Below, piece by piece: positions 1 to 4,366 of a stretch of 7,191 nt of DNA. Position numbers and translations under genes: made by a program. Positions within the stretch are counted from its first letter, which is position 1; each line of letters begins with the position of its first letter. Below the pieces are notes generated by a model. That model was not told where the DNA came from and did no database searches. It saw only the letters and a list, made by a program, of their open reading frames with translations. The DNA comes from Chitinophagaceae bacterium (GTDB lineage: Bacteria; Bacteroidota; Bacteroidia; Chitinophagales; Chitinophagaceae): the NCBI GenBank assembly GCA_003509845.1, contig DOMR01000029.1, forward strand, positions 1 through 7,191. The letters are read 5' to 3'.

Positions 1-747
1 CACCACCGCCGTAGGGTCATTCGTGTATCCCCAGTCCAAGCCAATGGCGACCAGCTTGTCACCAGCAAAGTCGATGCCGTCAACCTGCTGCCAATCGTCA
101 AAGACCACGCCCTGCAGTGATCCGACTTCGCCCAAGCCGTAGACCTTCCACCAGTTCGCCCAGTACGTCGATGTTGCCGCCTTGACCTGCGCCGCTTCGA
201 TGTCATCGCGGATCGTTGCTGGCAGTGCCTCGTTGTCGCGGTATGTCAGCACCAGCAACTCACTGTCTTGCTCGGCTAAGACCTCCGTGTGCGCCCAGAA
301 CTCCGACACCGGGTTGAAGTCGATGTAGATGGCTTCGCTTGTTCTGATCGCCAGCTGATGGTATGCCTCGAACTCGATGTTGTTGGCCTCGTTGATGTAC
401 AGCACCTGCCGCCTTGCCCCGCGTAGCTTCGCCTCCTGATCCGCGCTGAAGAACTCAATCGTGCTGCCATTGGCAAACGTGTATGTCAGCAGCGTCTTGT
501 TCCACCCTTCATCGCGCCAGCGGTTTGTCCACTGCATGACCTTGACAAAGTCTTTCATCGCGCCACGGCGTAAGTGTGGGATGGATTCAGATACGACGCT
601 GATTTCCGTTTTTGCCTTGGCAGCGATGTGAATCAGGACTGCAAGGATGGCGTATGTTTTTCCCGCACTTGTCCCGCCTTGGATGACTTTCTTGCGAGCC
701 GTCATCCGCCTGATGCGCTTTATCGCGGTGGTGTGATGAAATGCCAT
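1..747 (-). CDS. terL: Phage terminase large subunit (TerL), N-terminal 249 residues, cut by window edge
   Basis: Motor-nuclease that packages phage DNA into the prohead. I translated the open frame from the ATG at 747 to base 1. It shows a Walker A loop GGTSAGKT (residues 24-31), a Walker B-like strand LYINEA (116-121) with Glu120 as likely catalytic carboxylate, a DFNP segment (143-146), a coupling-like motif TYRDN (168-172), and the first nuclease motif GLDWGYTNDPTA (236-247) with Asp238. This order matches the Terminase_3/PBSX type. The rest of the nuclease domain lies outside the window. The ATG is only 3 nt after the discriminator base of the tRNA at 751-846, with no visible ribosome-binding site. 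Asn119 replaces the usual acidic residue before the Walker B Glu. G+C is much higher than in the other genes. The family call is secure; the exact subfamily is not. Confidence 0.93.
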   Translation of the reverse strand, partial: MAFHHTTAIKRIRRMTARKKVIQGGTSAGKTYAILAVLIHIAAKAKTEISVVSESIPHLRRGAMKDFVKVMQWTNRWRDEGWNKTLLTYTFANGSTIEFFSADQEAKLRGARRQVLYINEANNIEFEAYHQLAIRTSEAIYIDFNPVSEFWAHTEVLAEQDSELLVLTYRDNEALPATIRDDIEAAQVKAATSTYWANWWKVYGLGEVGSLQGVVFDDWQQVDGIDFAGDKLVAIGLDWGYTNDPTAVV

Positions 748-750
748 TTG

Positions 751-846
751 TAACCGAGGTGGGGTTCGAACCCACGTTTACAACTTCTGTTTACGGTCGG
801 GGTGCGCACTCCCTAATTGTCGTTTTACCACTTAAACTACTCGGTT
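751..846 (-). tRNA. tRNA-like gene of unclear identity with a 31-nt anticodon loop
   Basis: The 7-bp acceptor stem AACCGAG/CTCGGTT is perfect, with discriminator A at 751. The D arm is GTTT/AAAC with GG in the loop, and the T arm is GTGGG-TTCGAAC-CCCAC. The anticodon stem ACAAT/GTTGT (816-820 with 780-784) encloses 31 nt (785-815) instead of 7. The variable region is a normal 4 nt, so this is a class I tRNA body. The loop holds the self-complementary octamer GTGCGCAC (802-809) and ends in CAGAA next to the 3' stem, but no 7-nt loop with U33 can be read directly. CCA is not encoded. It lies between the 166-aa gene and the terminase, 3 nt before the terminase start. Decoding identity cannot be assigned. 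Confidence 0.75.
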
Positions 847-850
847 GTTT

Positions 851-880
851 TGTCCAGTTTTTTTGTCAATAAACTGGACA
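851..880. repeat. 10-bp inverted repeat beside the tRNA 5' end
   Basis: TGTCCAGTTT (851-860) and AAACTGGACA (871-880) are perfectly complementary across a 10-nt spacer. On the minus strand the hairpin ends 4 nt before the 5' end of the tRNA at 846 and is followed by AAAACAACC, so it is not a standard minus-strand terminator. It may guide tRNA processing or protect an mRNA end. On the plus strand a short T run follows, a weak plus-strand terminator at best. Confidence 0.6.
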
Positions 881-883
881 TTT

Positions 884-893
884 TAGTCAGGAC
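884..893 (-). other. Possible remnant of a Leu-like tRNA 3' end
   Basis: TAGTCAGGAC on the plus strand is identical to the first ten bases at the 3' end of tRNA-like genes A, B and C (for example 1411-1420). It stands alone, 1 nt beyond the stop of the 166-aa gene. Ten bases may be chance. Confidence 0.3.
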
Positions 894-894
894 T

Positions 895-1395
895 TTAACC
901 TGTAATCTCCCGCACTTCTGCGTTTTCTATTTGGGTTTGGAGGGATTGGATAAACTCACCAAGACTTCCTTTATCTTCTCCCACAAATTGCATACCTGCC
1001 CAATATGCTTTATCAATATCCTTCTCTGTGTACTTCCTATCCTTGTTATCTTCAAGGGCTTGGTTGTAACCTCTAATAAAAGAATCATAGCCAATTTGGC
1101 CTATGCTATCTTCTATATCATCATATTCACATCCAATAAACTTTTCTGCCTTCTTCTCCACATCCACCTCACCAATTAGTTCTTTTACTTCTTGAAGAGA
1201 TAACCTTTTTATACCTTCGATAACCATCATTCCTTTTGGTATTGTTGAGTGTGTGATTTTCTTTTGATTGGTATATGCCCCATCTACCCTTGCTTCATAT
1301 ATACCTTTAACATGATGATATGTCCAATCACCTTCTTTAATCTCTGAATCATCCACTATAATGTAGTGGTCTGTGTTAATCTTTATTAGTTTCAT
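895..1395 (-). CDS. Phage hypothetical protein, 166 aa
   Basis: Function unknown. The N-terminal part opens with MKLIKINTDHYIIVDDSEIK and contains KITHST near residue 46 and a LSLQEVKELIGEVDVEKKAE stretch (about 66-85). The C-terminal part has YDSFIRGYNQAL (about 104-115), DNKDRKYTEKDI and WAGMQF. I recall this layout from small uncharacterised proteins of Bacteroidota phages, but no function is known to me. It looks soluble and rich in Lys and Glu, with no signal peptide or membrane segment. The ATG at 1395 is 15 nt after the discriminator base of tRNA-like A and has an A-rich leader (AAAATAAT). It lies between two oversized tRNAs in the transcript that also carries tRNA-Gln and the terminase, so it may be cut out as a separate mRNA. 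Confidence 0.85.
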   Translation of the reverse strand: MKLIKINTDHYIIVDDSEIKEGDWTYHHVKGIYEARVDGAYTNQKKITHSTIPKGMMVIEGIKRLSLQEVKELIGEVDVEKKAEKFIGCEYDDIEDSIGQIGYDSFIRGYNQALEDNKDRKYTEKDIDKAYWAGMQFVGEDKGSLGEFIQSLQTQIENAEVREITG

Positions 1396-1410
1396 ATTAT
1401 TTTATTTTTG

Positions 1411-1559
1411 TAGTCAGGACAGGATTCGAACCTGCATTGTTGTACACCATCTTACTTATGTTTCTGGGTTTCGCCCATTGGTTACGTTACTCTGCCGAGT
1501 TACGACTAGCCTACATTGTTTTCACATAAGTAAAGCGTCTACCATTCCGCCACCTGACT
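1411..1559 (-). tRNA. Oversized Leu-like tRNA gene A (149 nt)
   Basis: Acceptor AGTCAGG (1553-1559) pairs perfectly with CCTGACT (1412-1418), discriminator A at 1411. The D arm GCG/CGC with AATGGTAGA and the T arm GCAGG-TTCGAAT-CCTGT are those of a class II Leu-type tRNA. The 99 nt between D and T stems (1436-1534) compare with 34 nt in the normal tRNA-Leu of this window. The anticodon stem is extended: TTACTTATGT (1524-1533) pairs exactly with 1452-1461, plus one G-U pair. It encloses 62 nt that fold into a hairpin at 1485-1504 (8 positions, one A-A mismatch, GGCA loop) and one at 1465-1477 (TGGG/CCCA around CGAAA). No anticodon can be read without assuming removal of an insert. It is 5 nt downstream of tRNA-Gln and 15 nt upstream of the 166-aa gene. 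No CCA encoded. Confidence 0.78.
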
Positions 1560-1564
1560 GTATG

Positions 1565-1635
1565 TTGCCCCCCAAGGATTCGAACCTCGATAAACAGAAT
1601 CAAAATCTGCTGTCCTGCCGTTAGACGAGGGGGCA
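1565..1635 (-). tRNA. tRNA-Gln (anticodon UUG)
   Basis: The cloverleaf is canonical: acceptor TGCCCCC/GGGGGCA, D stem GTC/GAC, anticodon stem GCAGA/TCTGT with loop TTTTGAT (anticodon TTG, U33 present), T arm CGAGG-TTCGAAT-CCTTG, discriminator A. CCA is not encoded. It is the first gene after the promoter at 1698-1729, with a leader of roughly 55 nt holding a small hairpin (AACAAT/ATTGTT, 1659-1674). It reads CAA and CAG. Confidence 0.96.
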
Positions 1636-1697
1636 GTGGCTTTTCCAAGATGTCAAAGAACAATTTTTATTGTTGCTCCCGCAATTTTTAATATATA

Positions 1698-1729
1698 TAA
1701 ATATACAAACAAAATTTGAAAATTCCAAA
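1698..1729 (-). promoter_or_regulatory. Bacteroidota-type promoter for tRNA-Gln, tRNA A, 166-aa gene, tRNA and terL
   Basis: Minus-strand TTTG (1726-1729), 20 nt, then TATATTTA (1698-1705), matching the known Bacteroidota -33 TTTG / -7 TAnnTTTG pattern. It faces tRNA-Gln and follows the terminator at 1764-1789. Transcription should start near 1691. Confidence 0.8.
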
Positions 1730-1737
1730 TATTTTGC

Positions 1738-1753
1738 ATGACTTTTATATGAC
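1738..1753 (-). promoter_or_regulatory. Putative operator GTCAT-N6-GTCAT, copy 1
   Basis: Direct repeat GTCAT, ATAAAA, GTCAT on the minus strand. It is 8 bp upstream of the -33 box of the promoter at 1698-1729. Three other promoters here carry the same arrangement. Confidence 0.6.
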
Positions 1754-1763
1754 TATTATCAAC

Positions 1764-1789
1764 AAAAAAGCCCGAATTTCTTCGGGCTT
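1764..1789 (-). terminator. Rho-independent terminator
   Basis: Minus strand AAGCCCGAA, GAAA tetraloop, TTCGGGCTT, then a T run: 9-bp perfect stem (1768-1776 with 1781-1789), T run at 1764-1769. It closes the lipoprotein-to-40-aa-peptide unit just before the next operator and promoter. Confidence 0.9.
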
Positions 1790-1953
1790 GCTTAAATATT
1801 CATATGTGAGTCATATGCTTCAAACAAGCCCATATAAGGCATAATCCGTAATGGTATTAAACCATTTGGGACTTGAGCATATATGGAGTTGTTGTGAAAG
1901 CATGTTGTATTTTATATATTATACGTATTGTAAAAAAATGTAAAAATCGATTT

Positions 1954-2076
1954 TTAAATTAATGGTGATATAATAACTTTAAGAATAAGTAGAATAATCC
2001 AAAGCAAAATTACTAAAGATGAAAAACCTACTACTAAGTAGTAAAATATATCAAATCGTGTGTTTTTTAGTTTCAT
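1954..2076 (-). CDS. Small membrane protein, 40 aa
   Basis: ATG at 2076 to TAA at 1954. The peptide starts MKLKNTRFDIFYYLVVG and continues with a long hydrophobic run (about residues 11-36, including SLVILLWIILLIL), then SPLI at the C-terminus. One membrane helix with a short basic N-terminal tail is likely, N-terminus in the cytoplasm by the positive-inside rule. The start has the A-rich leader ending TAAAGTTATG found at other genes of the window and lies 15 nt after the discriminator of tRNA-like B. Function unknown; small phage membrane proteins can act in lysis or superinfection exclusion, but nothing here proves it. Last gene before the terminator at 1764-1789. Confidence 0.7.
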   Translation of the reverse strand: MKLKNTRFDIFYYLVVGFSSLVILLWIILLILKVIISPLI

Positions 2077-2091
2077 AACTTTAATTTTTAG

Positions 2092-2194
2092 TAGTCAGGA
2101 CAGGATTCGAACCTGCAAGTGGTATATCCATGTAATTCAGTTCCACCATCTAAACGTATTTAGGATATGCGTCTACCAATTCCGCCACCTGACT
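2092..2194 (-). tRNA. Oversized Leu-like tRNA gene B (103 nt)
   Basis: The same acceptor (AGTCAGG/CCTGACT), D arm (GCG/CGC, AATTGGTAGA loop), T arm (GCAGG/CCTGT, TTCGAAT loop) and discriminator A as genes A and C. The anticodon stem is TATCC/GGATA (2163-2167 with 2125-2129), extended to 6 bp by A-U, and it encloses 33 nt (2130-2162). The 3' end of that loop reads ATTACAT, which would be a regular 7-nt loop with U33 and anticodon UAC if the preceding 26 nt were removed. UAC (Val) would not fit a Leu body, so this reading is doubtful. Lies 8 nt downstream of the 109-aa gene and 15 nt upstream of the 40-aa gene. Confidence 0.78.
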
Positions 2195-2202
2195 GTTTAA
2201 TC

Positions 2203-2532
2203 CTAAAGGTGATCCCCGAAACCATGCTGAGTGGCTACCAACTGCGGGTTTTCCAAGTAGCGACCAATCTCTTTGTATCCAGCCTCGATGCTTACAAAAG
2301 CAATGCTCTTACATCCGATTTTGACAATACACCCTCTATCTAGCACATGAATGCCAATCTCCCAGTGTTTTAGGATGTCTAAATTTCTGCGATCAGCTAT
2401 TTGCTCTTTGCTTTCGTAAGGTTCGATTGGTGTCTTGCACACTGGAATCTCTTCGAGGCATTGTGGCATTTCTTCGACAGGTTCTCCTCTAAATTCGACA
2501 GGTTCTCCTCTTAATCTTAGTTCTTCATTCAT
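2203..2532 (-). CDS. Phage hypothetical protein, 109 aa, with N-terminal 7-residue tandem repeat
   Basis: Function unknown. The N-terminus is acidic and Pro/Glu-rich, with a tandem repeat RGEPVEF-RGEPVEE (residues 8-21; 2470-2511 in DNA, 18 of 21 bases identical between copies). The C-terminal half (about 57-102) looks like a small folded domain: WEIGIHVLDRGCIVKIGCKS, then AFVSIEAGYKEIGRYLENP. Short proteins with such an IVKxGCKSxAF core are common in Bacteroidota phages and uncharacterised as far as I know. The start at 2532 follows the 129-aa gene after 11 nt, so the two are probably cotranscribed. The stop is 8 nt before tRNA-like B. Confidence 0.82.
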   Translation of the reverse strand: MNEELRLRGEPVEFRGEPVEEMPQCLEEIPVCKTPIEPYESKEQIADRRNLDILKHWEIGIHVLDRGCIVKIGCKSIAFVSIEAGYKEIGRYLENPQLVATQHGFGDHL

Positions 2533-2543
2533 TTTGATTTGGT

Positions 2544-2933
2544 TTAAATTGTTTTTATTTCATTAATAACTTCTAATGGCATCTTTCTAATGCAATAATC
2601 AATAATATGCTTTAACTCATGCCGTTGTATAAGTAAAAATTCTAATGAGTAATCTATAAAACCTGTTATATTGTCCTCTTTTTTTTCAATTTGGGGTAAT
2701 AACTTTAAGCATATTTCTTTAGCTATTTTTTGAATCATATCATTCTTAATTCTCTCTTCTACAAACTCCGGAGAAAGACGATACTTATCAAAGTCAAGCA
2801 ACATTTCTTTAGCATAACAAGTTTTAATAGTATGGTAATTATCCTCCAATAGTTTACCTTGCTTATAGTCTATTAGAGCATTAATTATCTCTTTATGGGG
2901 CTCAATACCCTGTAGGTTTACTTCTATACTCAT
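2544..2933 (-). CDS. Hypothetical protein, 129 aa, mainly helical
   Basis: No family recognised. The sequence is rich in Glu, Lys, Ile and Leu and looks almost entirely alpha-helical, with no signal peptide or membrane segment. A chance HELKH string occurs near residue 105 and should not be taken as a metalloprotease site without structural support. The ATG at 2933 has the leader AAAAGTTATG and lies 16 nt after the discriminator of tRNA-like C, the same geometry as genes A and B with their downstream genes. Base composition is very low in G+C (14 of 60 in 2701-2760), in contrast to the terminase. Confidence 0.82.
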   Translation of the reverse strand: MSIEVNLQGIEPHKEIINALIDYKQGKLLEDNYHTIKTCYAKEMLLDFDKYRLSPEFVEERIKNDMIQKIAKEICLKLLPQIEKKEDNITGFIDYSLEFLLIQRHELKHIIDYCIRKMPLEVINEIKTI

Positions 2934-2949
2934 AACTTTTACTTTTTAG

Positions 2950-3042
2950 TAGTCAGGACAGGATTCGAACCTGTATTCCGTGTACTTAGGATTCACTTCT
3001 GAGGAACCATACTGTGAGCGTCTATCATTCCGCCACCTGACT
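2950..3042 (-). tRNA. Oversized Leu-like tRNA gene C (93 nt)
   Basis: Acceptor AGTCAGG (3036-3042) pairs with CCTGACT (2951-2957), discriminator A at 2950. The D arm matches genes A and B, and the T stem is perfect ACAGG/CCTGT. The anticodon stem is weak: TCAC/GTGA (3014-3017 with 2993-2996) around 17 nt. The loop ends in CTCAGAA directly before the 3' stem, a textbook 7-nt loop with U33 and anticodon CAG (Leu), which agrees with the Leu-type body if the 10 nt before it are ignored or removed. A long variable arm (TCC/GGA around 2975-2992) fits class II. Lies 13 nt downstream of the lipoprotein gene and 16 nt upstream of the 129-aa gene. Confidence 0.8.
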
Positions 3043-3055
3043 TGGTTTTTGTTGA

Positions 3056-3226
3056 TTACTGTGCTGTAGCAGTAGTATCAACACTTCCACCCAGATCCAT
3101 AGTATCCTGATATAGCGAATCAACTGACTCAGTAGTCGGTTCGGTGGTGGGAGTTTCGGTGGTTGGCCATGAGCAAGCTGTGATCATCATAGCACAAACG
3201 AGCATTAACGCGAACATGTTTTTCAT
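3056..3226 (-). CDS. Small phage lipoprotein, 56 aa
   Basis: ATG at 3226 to TAA at 3056. The first 18 residues (MKNMFALMLVCAMMITAC) form a short signal peptide with a hydrophobic core ending in ITAC, a lipobox with Cys18 as the probable lipidated residue. The mature part is short and low in complexity, rich in Thr, Pro, Glu and Asp (SWPTTETPTTEPTTE at 19-33), so it is probably an extended envelope-anchored chain. Phage lipoproteins such as T5 Llp block receptors against further phages; a similar role here is only an inference. It is the first gene after the promoter at 3261-3292, with a leader of roughly 28 nt. Not preceded by a GTCAT operator. Confidence 0.82.
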   Translation of the reverse strand: MKNMFALMLVCAMMITACSWPTTETPTTEPTTESVDSLYQDTMDLGGSVDTTATAQ

Positions 3227-3260
3227 AATTTTGGTTTTTTTTTAAATTGTTAAACATAAT

Positions 3261-3292
3261 TAAATATACAAATAAACTTTTAAACATCCAAG
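3261..3292 (-). promoter_or_regulatory. Bacteroidota-type promoter for the lipoprotein unit
   Basis: Minus-strand CTTG (3289-3292, one mismatch to TTTG), 20 nt, TATATTTA (3261-3268). It lies between tRNA-Arg and the lipoprotein start. No GTCAT repeat upstream, where the tRNA gene begins. Confidence 0.72.
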
Positions 3293-3302
3293 CTTATTTT
3301 TG

Positions 3303-3376
3303 CGATCCTAACAAGACTCGAACTTGTAACCTACTGCTTAGAAGGCAGTTGCTCTATCCAATTGAGCTATAGGATC
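3303..3376 (-). tRNA. tRNA-Arg (anticodon UCU)
   Basis: Canonical cloverleaf: acceptor GATCCTA/TAGGATC, D stem GCTC/GAGC, anticodon stem ACTGC/GCAGT with loop CTTCTAA (anticodon TCT), T arm ACAAG-TTCGAGT-CTTGT, discriminator G. CCA not encoded. Reads AGA and AGG, the Arg codons favoured by AT-rich genes. Confidence 0.97.
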
Positions 3377-3384
3377 ATATGCAT

Positions 3385-3445
3385 AGGGGCTCCCTGTTGT
3401 TAATTTCCGGATAATTACAAACAGCCGTATTTCTTACACTCCCCT
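3385..3445 (-). other. Structured 61-nt spacer between two tRNAs
   Basis: The ends AGGGG/CCCCT can pair. Inside, 3394-3424 forms a 12-position stem (two mismatches) around a 7-nt loop ATCCGGA. This resembles an isolated acceptor plus anticodon arm, but no D or T arm is visible. It may be a decayed tRNA or only a processing structure. Confidence 0.35.
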
Positions 3446-3450
3446 TTTTG

Positions 3451-3535
3451 TACCCCGGACCGGACTTGAACCGGTACAACCTCATCGGTTACAGGATTTT
3501 AAGTCCTGCGTGTCTGCCAATTTCACCACCAGGGC
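3451..3535 (-). tRNA. tRNA-Leu (anticodon UAA)
   Basis: Acceptor GCCCTGG pairs with CCGGGGT (two G-U pairs), discriminator A. D stem GTG/CAC, anticodon stem CAGGA/TCCTG with loop CTTAAAA (anticodon TAA), class II variable arm AACC/GGTT, T arm ACCGG-TTCAAGT-CCGGT. CCA not encoded. This regular gene is the internal reference for the oversized Leu-like genes A-C. It follows the 62-aa gene after 5 nt. Confidence 0.95.
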
Positions 3536-3540
3536 ATATT

Positions 3541-3729
3541 TTATCTTAATGCTAATTGCTTTTTTATATTTTCTATAATTTGCACAACACTTTCATACTC
3601 AGAAACAACTAACGGATCGAGATTAGATTTATCTTTATACTTAGCCCAAAGATCTTCTCTATGTTTAGTATAAAATACTAAATCATCCATTAACCTTTTC
3701 TCCATTAAATTATTTGTTTCATTTTTCAT
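3541..3729 (-). CDS. Hypothetical helical protein, 62 aa, probably leaderless
   Basis: No family recognised. Charged, helix-rich peptide; the stretch from about residue 9 (MEKRLMDDLVFYTKHRED) to the end could form a helical hairpin with coiled-coil character. The promoter -7 box at 3735-3742 ends only 5 nt before the ATG at 3729, so the transcript would begin at or beside the start codon. Either the mRNA is leaderless or translation starts at Met9 (3705), which is preceded by an AATTTA stretch. I keep 3729 because the frame and spacing allow a leaderless start, but it is uncertain. tRNA-Leu follows 5 nt after the stop. Confidence 0.7.
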   Translation of the reverse strand: MKNETNNLMEKRLMDDLVFYTKHREDLWAKYKDKSNLDPLVVSEYESVVQIIENIKKQLALR

Positions 3730-3734
3730 ATATC

Positions 3735-3766
3735 TAAATATATTAAAAGATATTCAAAATTCCAAA
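3735..3766 (-). promoter_or_regulatory. Bacteroidota-type promoter for the 62-aa gene, tRNA-Leu and tRNA-Arg
   Basis: Minus-strand TTTG (3763-3766), 20 nt, TATATTTA (3735-3742). No clear GTCAT pair upstream; only a poor match (ATCAT with an A run) is present. Confidence 0.75.
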
Positions 3767-3835
3767 CTTAAGTACATTTTTTTTATGATATGCATGCCAA
3801 TTAGCCCCACCACCCCCCAATTCCTCCGTATATAT

Positions 3836-4210
3836 TTATCTATCAACATACCTCCATTGCTTTAAAATTGGATCCCATGTAGAATATCCTTTTCTCCTAT
3901 GTTGGTTATCATAATGATCTACTCGGTTTAACAAACGGTTTTCTCTAGAATATCCTTTTTTTCTATATTGGTTATCATAATGATCTACTTGATCAAAAAA
4001 CACATTTTTTCTAGAATGCCCTGTTTTGTTACCCGAAGCATCATAGTGGTCGGTTTGATTAAGCCAATTATTTTCTCTAGAAAATCCTATCATCACTCCG
4101 TTTTTATAAGTTTCGGTTCGTTGTAAAAAAGGATTATATCTTTCAATTGTTTGGGCTTTTAAACTAATAAACGTTATTAGCAAAAGACATGTTGTGAATA
4201 TTTTTTTCAT
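3836..4210 (-). CDS. Secreted protein with 22-residue YD-type repeats, 124 aa
   Basis: A signal peptide covers residues 1-20 (MKKIFTTCLLLITFISLKAQ), with the LKAQ end typical of Bacteroidota exports; cleavage is probably just before or after Gln20. Then come three tandem repeats of 22 residues (42-63, 64-85, 86-107) with pattern G-[FHY]-S-R-[EK]-N, hydrophobic pair, [DN]-Q/R, [TV]-D-H-Y-D, and a fourth start (GYSTWDP) before the C-terminus. The first repeat has the classic YDASGNKTG form seen in YD/MORN-like beta-hairpin repeats. Such repeats build exposed beta-sheets; the target is unknown. It may be a morphogenetic cargo gene acting on the cell envelope, which is only a guess. Its start overlaps the last 16 codons of the 66-aa gene. 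Confidence 0.8.
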   Translation of the reverse strand: MKKIFTTCLLLITFISLKAQTIERYNPFLQRTETYKNGVMIGFSRENNWLNQTDHYDASGNKTGHSRKNVFFDQVDHYDNQYRKKGYSRENRLLNRVDHYDNQHRRKGYSTWDPILKQWRYVDR

Positions 4211-4364
4211 TATTATTGTTTTTTACGCGCATATAAGCAAGTTCTACTTTATCTCGCATCTCCATGTGAGAATGCATTTGCTGTATTGTATCTAACGTTT
4301 TAAGCACCTGTTCACGCAAACCTTCGCAATGGGCTTCAAATAAAATATCTTCAATTACACACAT
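4164..4364 (-). CDS. Hypothetical protein, 66 aa, overlapping the secreted-protein gene
   Basis: No confident family. The first 50 residues look like a real helical protein (MCVIEDILFEAHCEGLREQV, then a helix to about residue 48 ending ELAYMRV), whereas the last 17 are Asn-rich and coincide with the start of the next gene in another frame. The true C-terminus may therefore be a recent extension, or the overlap may couple translation. The ATG is only 2 nt after the T run of the terminator at 4367-4406 and I see no good promoter, so expression probably depends on read-through. The start codon could be wrong; no other ATG in frame gives a better fit. Confidence 0.6.
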   Translation of the reverse strand: MCVIEDILFEAHCEGLREQVLKTLDTIQQMHSHMEMRDKVELAYMRVKNNNNEKNIHNMSFANNVY

Positions 4365-4366
4365 AG

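Larger units (their letters stand above)
1636..1953. other. Non-coding stretch between two transcription units
   Basis: No convincing gene in these 318 bases. In transcription order they hold the 3' trailer of the unit upstream (1953-1790), a terminator (1764-1789), an operator (1738-1753), a promoter (1698-1729) and the tRNA-Gln leader. Short frames in the trailer (27 and 16 codons) were judged unsupported. Confidence 0.7.

Noticed and set aside
1451..1534. Group I intron or hammerhead ribozyme in tRNA A
   Set aside because: Far too short for a group I intron, and the hammerhead core CTGANGA is absent although CGAAAC occurs.
1792..1911. Short frames in the 3' trailer before the terminator (17 codons from 1842; 27 codons from about 1902)
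   Set aside because: Too short, no A-rich start signal, and one lacks an ATG for most of its length.
2544..2933. HELKH string in the 129-aa protein as a zinc-protease motif
   Set aside because: Single short match in a helical protein with no third ligand or protease context.
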